The translations under genes and the position numbers were made by a program. The notes under the pieces are model-generated. The model saw only the letters and a list, made by a program, of their open reading frames with translations. It ran no database searches and was not told the origin of the DNA. A stretch of DNA of 7,565 bases from Phycisphaerales bacterium UBA3190 (lineage in GTDB: Bacteria > Planctomycetota > Phycisphaerae > Phycisphaerales > UBA1924). Numbering within the stretch: position 1 is the stretch's first letter; the number at the start of each line of letters is the position of its first letter. Positions 1 through 6,370 of this stretch are shown here, in pieces. Location: the NCBI GenBank assembly GCA_002364005.1, contig DEXG01000033.1:2145-9709 (forward strand). Reading direction: 5' to 3'.

Positions 1-34
1 TTATCGATGAAGTTGTATGCGAAGCCGCGGCATA

Positions 35-616
35 TCACGCGGGTTCGACGATCAGAATATTGCTGGCGGTGTCCACATCCCGGACTTTGACACGCGTGTG
101 GGTGACGATGGGCTCATCCGCCGCATCGCCGTCCTGAACCGCGAAGTAGGAGTGGCGCGAGTTGTTGATGACGAGTACGACCTCGCCGCGTCCGGTGCCC
201 TGCGGGGGGACGGTGACATAGACCTCTCCCACCATGCCGCGGGCCTGCTGGATGCTGACATTGGTATTGTTCTGGAGCTTGAGGAAGCTGCGGAGCAGCC
301 AGACCATGAGCCAGGCGACACCGACACCAGCGAGGACTGCGATCATGGCTGCGCCCGTGAAGCCCACATCGAGGAAGCGGTAGGCGGCGAATCCGATCCA
401 GCCATAGCCCATGAAGAAGGCGGAGATGGACTGGAGACTGAGCCAGCCGAACTCGGCGCCCGGGTGATCGCCGTCGATATCGACATCAAAGTCGAGATCG
501 AGCGCACCGTCGCCTCCGATCTCCCCGAGCACGAGCTGAATCATCAGGAACCCGGTGCCGAGCAGTGCGGGCGCGGTGAACCAAGGAGCGAGATCGCCGA
601 AGAGTGAATCCATCAT
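35..616 (-). CDS. NfeD-like membrane protein with C-terminal OB-fold domain
   Basis: A predicted 193-residue membrane protein. Hydrophobic segments lie at about residues 12-33, 60-81 and 86-112. A soluble, beta-rich C-terminal part (about 120-193) resembles the OB-fold domain of NfeD/YuaF-type proteins, with a GMVGEVYVTVPPQGTGRGEV stretch typical of that fold. In that family such proteins work with flotillin/stomatin-like membrane scaffolds; no such partner is visible here, but the sequence ends just downstream. Between the first two membrane segments is an alternating-Asp stretch (D40, D42, D44, D46, D48, D50). The ATG at 614-616 was chosen over an upstream start at 667 because a GGGAGG ribosome site sits 9 nt before it; a second ATG follows immediately. 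It lies in the same direction as the signalling cluster but 171 nt beyond its last stop, so it is probably a separate unit. Family assignment is fairly secure, function is not. Confidence 0.75.
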   Translation of the reverse strand: MMDSLFGDLAPWFTAPALLGTGFLMIQLVLGEIGGDGALDLDFDVDIDGDHPGAEFGWLSLQSISAFFMGYGWIGFAAYRFLDVGFTGAAMIAVLAGVGVAWLMVWLLRSFLKLQNNTNVSIQQARGMVGEVYVTVPPQGTGRGEVVLVINNSRHSYFAVQDGDAADEPIVTHTRVKVRDVDTASNILIVEPA

Positions 617-625
617 GACAAAAAA

Positions 626-631
626 CCTCCC
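626..631 (-). promoter_or_regulatory. Ribosome binding site of the NfeD-like gene
   Basis: On the minus strand this reads GGGAGG, followed by a 9-nt T-rich spacer and two tandem ATG codons at 616 and 613. It is the strongest Shine-Dalgarno sequence in the window and decides the start, excluding the 17-residue N-terminal extension that would come from the ATG at 667. Confidence 0.75.
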
Positions 632-787
632 GCGAGGCGTCGATGCCCGCAGGAGATAGTCTACCACGCTGTTTGTGACAGTGATGTCTTCGTGAAACCC
701 CTGCGGAAGCTCAAAACTCGCCCCGTCTAGGATGTTCTTGGGAAGTTGTGCCCCGGGATTTCAGCGATGCGTGTGCGGAGAAGGCGT

Positions 788-1972
788 TTAAGCCGCGAAA
801 CCGTAGCCGTCGTCGAAGAAGTCATCGTCTCCACATTCGGGCTCGATGCAGTCGATGCTGCCCCACTGATCCTTGGGCAGGTGGCGGTGGTGCACATGGA
901 TGACCCGCCCGAGCTGCTCGCCGAAGAGCTTGGCGATGACGCTCAGGGTGCGCTCGTCCTCATCGTTGAATGGGACCGACTCGTTTCGGAACAGGGTCAG
1001 CACGCCCAGGCACTCGCCGTCCTGGGTGCACGAGATGACCATCGCGGTGTGGCCCTCGAGCCAGTGTGAATCATGACCGAGTGCCTGATCCAACTCGTAC
1101 TTGTCACGGAGGGTAATGACGCCCTCGGTGGTCTCGAACTCGGGGGCGACGATATCAGCGAGCTGGTCGAGCATGACCTCGGCGGCATCCTTGGGGATGT
1201 CGTAGTTGACATAGGCCCCCAGCGAATAGTCCCCGCTGCTGGTGGGCAGGAAGACGGCGGCGTTGGTCGAGCCGATCTTGCCGAGCGTGAACTCGAGCAT
1301 GGTGCGCAGGAGCGACTCGATATCGAGTTCCTGACGCATGACCGCGTTAAGCTCGGTGGCAAGCTTCACATCGCCGAACTGCTCGGAGAGATCGCGGTAC
1401 GCCTCGACGAGGTCGTTGCACAGGTCGCCGACCTGGCCCGAGACCTCTCGGCGTGCGTTATCGAGCTTGTGGCAGAGCTTGCTGAGTCGATCGACGCGTG
1501 CGTCACGCTGACGGACCCGCTGGGCCCGCTTCACGCTCGCCAGCAGGCGTCGTGCGGTCTCGGCACAACGGGTCTGGATCGAGATCACATCACATGCCCC
1601 GGCACGCATGGCACGCACGGCATCTTCGGTGTTCTCCAGCTGCCCCACGAGCACGCCGACGATCGCGGGGTGGCTGGTGCAGAGCTGATCGAGCAGGTCG
1701 ATGCCGTCGCTCCCGTCCAGCGCCCGTTCGATGATGACCAGATCACAATCGCAGGTGCTCACGCGTTCGACCGCTTGGGCCGCGTCGTCAGCAAACTCGA
1801 TTGTCTCGAGCTGCCCGTGCAGCATCGAGGAGAGGCGGCGACGCACCGAGGCGCGTGGCGTGACGATGACGGCTCGGACACCGGGCAACGCATCGCCCGA
1901 TGCATCGACGAGCCCGGGCAGTGCCGAGGGCTTGGGTGTGCTGGGCTTGGTTTCTCGTGGTGATTCGTGCAT
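788..1972 (-). CDS. Degenerate receiver (pseudo-REC) plus GAF domain protein
   Basis: A 394-residue soluble signalling protein. Residues about 32-148 have the length and hydrophobic pattern of a response-regulator receiver, but the key residues are lost. The acidic pair after strand 1 is T38-P39, the phosphoacceptor Asp is Glu (E82 in DLVIIERALDGSDG), the Thr/Ser switch position is G110 and the conserved Lys is not in place. A charged, probably coiled-coil linker (about 148-205) leads to a GAF domain (about 208-358), a fold that binds small ligands or mediates dimerisation. The tail (375-394) is strongly acidic, with CIEPECGDDDFFDD. There is no output domain such as HTH, GGDEF or kinase. It is the last gene of the three-gene cluster, 39 nt after the kinase stop, with only a weak GAGAG-type ribosome site. 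It is likely a phosphorylation-independent sensor or adaptor for the kinase; that role is inferred. Confidence 0.8.
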   Translation of the reverse strand: MHESPRETKPSTPKPSALPGLVDASGDALPGVRAVIVTPRASVRRRLSSMLHGQLETIEFADDAAQAVERVSTCDCDLVIIERALDGSDGIDLLDQLCTSHPAIVGVLVGQLENTEDAVRAMRAGACDVISIQTRCAETARRLLASVKRAQRVRQRDARVDRLSKLCHKLDNARREVSGQVGDLCNDLVEAYRDLSEQFGDVKLATELNAVMRQELDIESLLRTMLEFTLGKIGSTNAAVFLPTSSGDYSLGAYVNYDIPKDAAEVMLDQLADIVAPEFETTEGVITLRDKYELDQALGHDSHWLEGHTAMVISCTQDGECLGVLTLFRNESVPFNDEDERTLSVIAKLFGEQLGRVIHVHHRHLPKDQWGSIDCIEPECGDDDFFDDGYGFAA

Positions 1973-2011
1973 CGCTCTCTCGTATGTAGTTCGTTTCTTG
2001 TGAATGTCTCG

Positions 2012-4291
2012 TCAGGCGGCTTGCGACCCCGCTTCGGTCGTCGGCAGATGAACGATCACCCGAGCACCCCGCCCCTCGTGGGCATTACCAAGCTCGATCT
2101 CGCCCTTGTGGAGCTCGATGAGCCCCCGTGCCCGGGAGAGCCCGAGCCCTGAGCGTCGCCCGGAGGGCAGCTCAGAAAAGAACGGATCGAAGGCGTTTTT
2201 CATCGTGTTCTCGGTGAATCCCGGGCCCTGATCGTTGATCTGAATACTCAGTCGGCCGAACTCGTCGTCGGGTTCAATCGAAACGGTCACCAACGCGTCG
2301 GGTTTTGCAAACACGGCGTTGATGATGGGCTCGGCCAGCGCCTGGGCCAGCATCGTGACATCCATATTCACCGGCTTATAGAAGCCCTTGGCCTTGAACT
2401 GCACACGGGCACGCACGCCCTGGGTATGACATCGCTGACGGGCAATCTCGATCGCTTCTCGAACCAGCAGCACCGGGTCGCACGGGTGCATGCTCGGCTT
2501 GGGCGGGTCGGCGATGAGGTGCAGCGAGCTGATCAGGTCGGAGAGCTGCTGGGCCGCGGCGGCGATCTTCCGGGCGGTCTCACGCTCGCGCTCGGTCCCC
2601 AGACGCTCAAAGAGCTGCTGGCTCCGCCCCAGGATCACGCTCAGCGGGTTGTTCATCTCATGGGCGGCCCCCGCGGCCAGACGCCCGAGCTGCACCAGGG
2701 CCTCCTTGCTCGTCAGCTCGTTGCGAAGGGTCGCCATGGTGTGATTGGCCGATGCCAGCTCCTCACCCATGCGACGCATGCGTTGCATCGCGATCGACTG
2801 AACCAGCGATCGCGTCCAGATCGCCCGCACACGCTCGAAATCGGGCGTGGCGATGATCCGCTCGCTCCCGCTGCCCATGCGAGGCATGATGATCAGGAAT
2901 GATGGGTCCTGATCGCTGATATCGATATGCGAACCGATCAGCATGGGGGTGCCCGCATCCCGGACCGACGCGAAGAGTTCTCGCAGCCAATCCAGACCGC
3001 TCAGGTCCAACGATGCCACAAACCCGCTCTCGCTCAGGTCCGACGGGCGTGCTGTTTCGCCATCGGCTTCAGGCGCAGGCACACGCGTGGGACGCTGCAC
3101 GATTTGCCCCTGGTCGACGAGCATGCTCTGCCAGGGCTCGTTCTGATCGTGCTGCATGATCACCGCTGCACGCTCGGACCCGATGAGCACCGAAGCGCTG
3201 CTCACCATGGCCCGGAGAACCTCTTCTGGACGGTCGTCGGGGCTCAGGTCACGGTAGAAGACATCGATCGCGTCGAGCAGACGCAGCATCGACTTGCTGT
3301 TGGCGGCTTTGGTCCGAAGCTCGGCGTTCAGGGCCGCCAGACTCCGGTTCGCGCCCGTGAGTGATTCGATGAGCAGGTTCTGCTCGGTGTGCTCGCCCAG
3401 GCCCAGGATCTCGCCACGGTTGGCGACCGAGTCGATGATCCGATTCGCCTGGTTCTTGAAGAAATCCACGCCCACGCCAAGTGTGTCGGCGAGCTGGTAC
3501 AGGTCCAGCGGCTCGCCGTAGTCGCCGCACCAGCCCAGGTGCAGGTCCCGCGACCATGACTCGGCCAGCGCGATCACGCTCACGAGGGATTGGTCGGTGT
3601 CGGAGGGCAGCGTCGAGGTCTGCTGGGTGTGCAGCCACATCGCGTCGCGGATCTGCACCGGCAGGTGCCAGTGCTCTGCCAGTCGCTTGCCCGCGGTGAG
3701 GTGATCGATGCCCAGCATGGTGTGCTCAACCAGCGAGAGGGCGCACCGCTTGGTGCTGGCCATTTCCAGCACACGCGAGTAGGCCTTGGGCAGGGTGAGA
3801 TCGAGCGCCAGCTTGCCCAGATCGTGCAGCAGCCCCGCGAGGTATGCCTGCTCTGGCGAGACCCCGAGCGCCGGGTGCGCCTGAGCGATGGCCTCGGCAC
3901 AGCACGCGACGCACAGCGAGTGCACCCAGAAACCGGGGTGGTCGAACGCGCCGTCCTGATCGGATTTCTCTGAAAAAAGCTGGTACACATGCACGCTCAG
4001 GGCGGCGACCTGGACCGTCTCGAGCCCGAGCATGATGACCGCCCGCCGAACGGTCGTGATCCGATCGCCCAGCCCCTTGTCGGCGCTGCGGCACATGCGC
4101 AGGATCGTGGTGCTCATCGCGGGGTCGGATTCGATGAGCTGAATGATCTCGTCGAGATTGATGTCGGCGGCATTACCAACACTCATCAGGCGTGTGGCCA
4201 CGCTGGGCAGCGTTGGCAGGCGCTCAACCCCAGACAGGATCGCCTCAATCTGACGGGGGTCATGCATGGGTTGGGATTCTTCGGTGCTCAT
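2012..4291 (-). CDS. Soluble HDOD-GAF-type sensor histidine kinase
   Basis: A 759-residue protein with no membrane segment, so a cytoplasmic sensor. Residues about 12-230 form an HDOD domain (LPTLPSVATRL, SDPAMSTTILR, AVIMLGLETVQ). It retains an HD pair, H156-D157 in LLHDLGK, with further histidines at 190, 197 and 221. A helical region and a GAF-like segment follow (about 335-500, with VLRAMVSSASVLIGSERAAV), then a coiled coil into the kinase core. The H-box is GAAHEMNNPLS with phosphoacceptor H544. The ATP-binding domain has an N-box ending in IINAV (N658), the G1 motif NDQGPG (687-691), FDPFF and the G2 motif SGLGLS (714-719). It should autophosphorylate and pass phosphate to a receiver. 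The start overlaps the upstream regulator's stop as ATGA, implying translational coupling. The upstream regulator is the obvious partner; the input signal is unknown. Confidence 0.9.
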   Translation of the reverse strand: MSTEESQPMHDPRQIEAILSGVERLPTLPSVATRLMSVGNAADINLDEIIQLIESDPAMSTTILRMCRSADKGLGDRITTVRRAVIMLGLETVQVAALSVHVYQLFSEKSDQDGAFDHPGFWVHSLCVACCAEAIAQAHPALGVSPEQAYLAGLLHDLGKLALDLTLPKAYSRVLEMASTKRCALSLVEHTMLGIDHLTAGKRLAEHWHLPVQIRDAMWLHTQQTSTLPSDTDQSLVSVIALAESWSRDLHLGWCGDYGEPLDLYQLADTLGVGVDFFKNQANRIIDSVANRGEILGLGEHTEQNLLIESLTGANRSLAALNAELRTKAANSKSMLRLLDAIDVFYRDLSPDDRPEEVLRAMVSSASVLIGSERAAVIMQHDQNEPWQSMLVDQGQIVQRPTRVPAPEADGETARPSDLSESGFVASLDLSGLDWLRELFASVRDAGTPMLIGSHIDISDQDPSFLIIMPRMGSGSERIIATPDFERVRAIWTRSLVQSIAMQRMRRMGEELASANHTMATLRNELTSKEALVQLGRLAAGAAHEMNNPLSVILGRSQQLFERLGTERERETARKIAAAAQQLSDLISSLHLIADPPKPSMHPCDPVLLVREAIEIARQRCHTQGVRARVQFKAKGFYKPVNMDVTMLAQALAEPIINAVFAKPDALVTVSIEPDDEFGRLSIQINDQGPGFTENTMKNAFDPFFSELPSGRRSGLGLSRARGLIELHKGEIELGNAHEGRGARVIVHLPTTEAGSQAA

Positions 4292-4899
4292 CCCTGCTTG
4301 CTCGGGATCTGCAGCAACCCCTCGATGCGGTCGACCAGCTCACGCAGCTCGAAGGGCTTCTTGAGGAAGCCGTCGGCTCCCGCCTGCATGAGACTCTCGA
4401 CCTCGACCTGTTCGATCGCGCCCGACACGCAGAGCACGCGGGTATCGCCGTTCTGATCGTTCTCACGCACACGCTGACACACGATGTTCCCATTGATGTC
4501 CGGGAGCATGTAATCGAGCACGATCAGGTGCGGCTTGAAGCGTTCGGTCTCCATCCCCGCGTCGTAGCCCGTGGTGGCGCTGCGGACCTCGAAGCGGCCG
4601 TCGCCCTCGAGCAGGTCGGTGACGAGCGACACGATCTCGGGCTCATCGTCAACGATCAGCACCCGCTTGCGGTCCGAGCCGATCGACTCGATCGGGATGT
4701 CGTTCTCACGCATGAAACGGATCAACTCTTCACGCGGGATGCGCCGGAAGCGTGAGCCGGGCACGCGGAAGCCGTTGAGGCGTCCAGAGTCAAAGCAACG
4801 AATAATCGTCTGCTGACTGACCTTGCAAACCTTGGCGGCTTCGCCGGTGGTGAACACCTTTTTCTGCGACCAGTCGTCGTTATGCTGCGATGCAACCAT
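4288..4899 (-). CDS. Response regulator with N-terminal excisionase-type HTH and C-terminal receiver
   Basis: A 203-residue protein with domains in the reverse of the usual order. Residues about 14-64 form a MerR/excisionase-like helix-turn-helix (FTTGEAAKVCKVSQQTI, then the wing-like RVPGSRFRRIPREEL). Residues about 77-198 are a complete receiver: acidic pair D84-D85 in VLIVDDEP, phosphoacceptor D129 in LIVLDYMLPDING, switch S159 in CVSG, and K181-P182 in FLKKPF. It should bind DNA and change activity when phosphorylated. It is the first gene of the cluster and is translationally coupled to the histidine kinase downstream, its likely phosphodonor. A good ribosome site (AGAAGGG, 9 nt spacing) supports the ATG at 4897-4899. 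Target genes cannot be seen, but the palindromes in its own leader allow autoregulation as a hypothesis. Confidence 0.9.
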   Translation of the reverse strand: MVASQHNDDWSQKKVFTTGEAAKVCKVSQQTIIRCFDSGRLNGFRVPGSRFRRIPREELIRFMRENDIPIESIGSDRKRVLIVDDEPEIVSLVTDLLEGDGRFEVRSATTGYDAGMETERFKPHLIVLDYMLPDINGNIVCQRVRENDQNGDTRVLCVSGAIEQVEVESLMQAGADGFLKKPFELRELVDRIEGLLQIPSKQG

Positions 4900-4908
4900 G
4901 GTGAGATA

Positions 4909-4915
4909 CCCTTCT
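4909..4915 (-). promoter_or_regulatory. Ribosome binding site of the HTH-receiver regulator
   Basis: Reads AGAAGGG on the minus strand, 9 nt before the ATG at 4899. This fixes the start of the first gene in the signalling cluster. Confidence 0.65.
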
Positions 4916-4986
4916 GATGGGCGATCGCGACCCTCTCGCGCGAGGCCTACCCAATCGGATATCGTCGCAAGGTTTGCCTCACTTCA

Positions 4987-5027
4987 CACCCATCATGACA
5001 TCGAGAGCATGCTCTGGCACATGGGTG
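4987..5027. repeat. Nested inverted repeat between tsaB and the signalling cluster
   Basis: A 12-bp perfect palindrome, AGAGCATGCTCT (5004-5015), lies inside a pair of 7-bp inverted arms, CACCCAT (4987-4993) and ATGGGTG (5021-5027). It begins 13 nt past the tsaB stop. As RNA from the minus strand it could form a hairpin at the end of the arfB-tsaB message, but no U-tract follows, so it is not a standard intrinsic terminator. It could equally be a binding site for a dimeric regulator of the downstream cluster. I found no convincing -35/-10 pair in 4900-5040. Confidence 0.35.
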
Positions 5028-5040
5028 ATTGACCTCCGGG

Positions 5041-5757
5041 TTATCTGGACCCACGGGCCCGCCACTGCGTCACCGCGTCGGGCTCACGCGCGTAGAGGGG
5101 GGTCAGCCGCATCGATTCGATGGGTTCGATCCCCTGAGATGCCCGAAGCAGGTTGCGTGCGTCGAGCACCAGCTCGTGCCGATCGAGCCCGAGTGCCTGG
5201 GCCTGCTGCGCGAAAGTCTCGGGCAGGTGCGTGTCGGCAACGATGCTGCCAAGCCCGAGCGATTCGAGCGAATCGGCGCCGATCACCCCGATCTCGTTGA
5301 CCGTGCCGGGCTCGGTGGCGATGCTCGCGTGGGTTTTGCCCTTCTTTGAAGCAAGCGTGATCAGCGCGGGGCACATCCCTGGCGTCAGCGCGGTCGACGC
5401 GACGAGGGCGCTGGGGACCGGGATGACTTCGGCGCCGAGCGTGTGCGCCAGCATCTTGGCGGTGGTGGTCGCGATGCGCAGCGCGGTGTACCCGCCGGGA
5501 CCGACCGAGACCAGGATGCGCGCGATGCTGCCTGGACGCACACCGTTGCACTCGCAGATCAGCTCGATGGCGCGCATGACGCCGTCGCTGCCGCGTGTGC
5601 CCTTGGGCATGGGTGATGAGTCCAGCAGCGGCGCGTCGTGGTTGCTGCCCGACCACAGCGCAATCGCGTGCGCCGGGCTGTCGGCGCTGGTGCTGCTGGG
5701 GTTGGACATCTCGATGCCCAGCGTGATTGGTGATGGTGTGTGCTCGGGCGTATTCAT
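5041..5757 (-). CDS. tsaB: tRNA threonylcarbamoyladenosine biosynthesis protein TsaB
   Basis: A 238-residue member of the TsaB/YeaZ family, the ASKHA-fold partner that dimerises with TsaD to transfer threonylcarbamoyl to A37 of ANN-decoding tRNAs in the cytoplasm. The signature is SVGPGGYTALRIATTTAKML (84-103), matching the family's GPGSFTGLR...AKGLA core, followed by PVPSALVAS. The end has the family's PLYLREPDA-like motif as PLYAREPDA (220-228). The N-terminal strand is unusual: the normal DTS appears as EMS (16-18) and a Ser-rich insertion precedes the next strand, AIALW (31-35). The segment normally reading DARRGEVY is also divergent (ASKKGKTH). The start overlaps the arfB stop as ATGA and lacks a clear ribosome site, so translation is probably coupled to arfB. 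Its partner tsaD is not in this window. Confidence 0.88.
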   Translation of the reverse strand: MNTPEHTPSPITLGIEMSNPSSTSADSPAHAIALWSGSNHDAPLLDSSPMPKGTRGSDGVMRAIELICECNGVRPGSIARILVSVGPGGYTALRIATTTAKMLAHTLGAEVIPVPSALVASTALTPGMCPALITLASKKGKTHASIATEPGTVNEIGVIGADSLESLGLGSIVADTHLPETFAQQAQALGLDRHELVLDARNLLRASQGIEPIESMRLTPLYAREPDAVTQWRARGSR

Positions 5758-6245
5758 TCGTTTGGGCCTGGTGGTTTGCGTCGGCGTTTCTTCTCCGCGT
5801 TCTGCGACTTCTCTTCCAGCCGTCTCCTGATGGACCCCCGCGTTGGCTTGGTGGCCCGGCGTGGCTTGGGCCGGACGCTCGCGCGTGCGACGAGTTCGCG
5901 TAATCGTTCGATGCTCGCCTTTTTGTTGCGTGCCTGGCTTCGTGTTTCGTCGGCCTCGATCAGCAGCTCGTCGTCGTTGGTGATCGCGTTGCCGGCGAGT
6001 CGCCGAAGACGATCCATGGCACGCTCATCGAGCGGGATCGACGAGAGGGCGATACGCAGCTGCGCCTTGGTGGCGCGTTTGTTCACATTCTGCCCACCAG
6101 GACCGGACGATCGCACGAACGAGATCCGGATATCCTCATCGCGAACACGCACCCCCGGCGCAAGCTGCGTGCCCGGCTTCTGACGCGATGAGGCGCCTTC
6201 TGGGCTTGATTTTGGCTCGTGATCGTCGCTCATCAGGTCTGCCAT
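5754..6245 (-). CDS. arfB: Alternative ribosome-rescue factor ArfB (GGQ peptidyl-tRNA hydrolase)
   Basis: About 163 residues. It carries the class-I release factor catalytic motif SSGPGGQNVNK, with the GGQ at residues 50-52, but no codon-recognition domains, and ends in a long basic tail (about 125-160, with RRATKPTRGSIRRRLEEK). This is the ArfB/YaeJ layout: the tail enters the empty mRNA channel of a stalled ribosome and the GGQ loop hydrolyses the peptidyl-tRNA. The basic tail and length separate it from RF1/RF2 and fit ArfB better than the RF-H type. The N-terminus is about 30 residues longer than in E. coli ArfB and is polar. The start is uncertain: ATG at 6245 is given, ATG at 6233 is equally possible, and neither has a clear ribosome site. 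A longer frame would need a TTG at 6299. It is followed by tsaB with an ATGA overlap. Confidence 0.9.
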   Translation of the reverse strand: MADLMSDDHEPKSSPEGASSRQKPGTQLAPGVRVRDEDIRISFVRSSGPGGQNVNKRATKAQLRIALSSIPLDERAMDRLRRLAGNAITNDDELLIEADETRSQARNKKASIERLRELVARASVRPKPRRATKPTRGSIRRRLEEKSQNAEKKRRRKPPGPNE

Positions 6246-6317
6246 AGCATGGTGTAAACAGAATTGCAAGTGCTTTGTCCGCTCGATCTTGCGCGTCAAA
6301 AGTCATGGCTGCCCCCA

Positions 6318-6346
6318 TTGACCGGCGGGGTTGTGTCTGCCATACT
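6318..6346 (+). promoter_or_regulatory. Probable sigma70-type promoter of the HU gene
   Basis: TTGACC at 6318-6323 and CATACT at 6341-6346 are separated by exactly 17 bp. Matches to consensus are 5/6 and 4/6. Transcription would begin near 6353, giving a leader of about 175-180 nt before the HU start. It is the best promoter-like pair seen in the intergenic regions. It has not been tested, and other promoters nearer the gene are possible. Confidence 0.5.
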
Positions 6347-6352
6347 CACGGT

Positions 6353-6369
6353 TGTGAGATCGTATCACA
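6353..6369. promoter_or_regulatory. Operator-like inverted repeat at the HU transcription start
   Basis: TGTGA (6353-6357) and TCACA (6365-6369) are perfect inverted half-sites separated by 7 bp. The half-sites are those of CRP/FNR-family sites of the CRP type, but the canonical CRP spacer is 6 bp, so the identity of the binding protein is open. The repeat begins 6 bp after the -10 hexamer, over the predicted start point, a position typical of repression. Confidence 0.4.
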
Positions 6370-6370
6370 G

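Noticed and set aside
1..34. Possible start of another minus-strand gene left of the NfeD-like gene
   Set aside because: The only ATG there (33-31) reaches TAA after ten codons, so no gene can be claimed.
17..607. A 196-codon plus-strand open frame
   Set aside because: It is antisense to the NfeD-like gene and its translation is an acidic, low-information composition typical of a shadow frame.
617..787. Search for a promoter or terminator between the pseudo-receiver gene and the NfeD-like gene
   Set aside because: There are only weak hexamers (such as TAGACT without a -35 partner) and no stable stem with a T-run; nothing was worth annotating beyond the ribosome site.
1073..1963. A 296-codon plus-strand open frame
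   Set aside because: It lies wholly antisense to the pseudo-receiver/GAF gene, whose domains are recognisable. Its translation has no family features and reflects the high-GC codon pattern.
4921..4928. GCGATCGC, the cyanobacterial HIP1 octamer
   Set aside because: A single copy in high-GC DNA is not meaningful and nothing else suggests a cyanobacterium.
6241..6269. A possible arfB promoter (TTGCAA, 17 bp, TATGGC on the minus strand)
   Set aside because: It has only 4/6 and 3/6 matches, and the -10 would overlap the candidate start codon. It is possible only for a leaderless message, which I cannot support.
6246..6299. A TTG start that would lengthen ArfB by 18 residues
   Set aside because: The extra residues show no ArfB similarity and no ribosome site precedes the TTG; two in-frame ATG codons follow.
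6237..6344. A 10-bp direct repeat GTCTGCCATA at 6237-6246 and 6335-6344
   Set aside because: One copy overlaps the arfB start and the other overlaps the HU -10, but 10-bp repeats are expected by chance in a window of this size and no longer similarity surrounds them.
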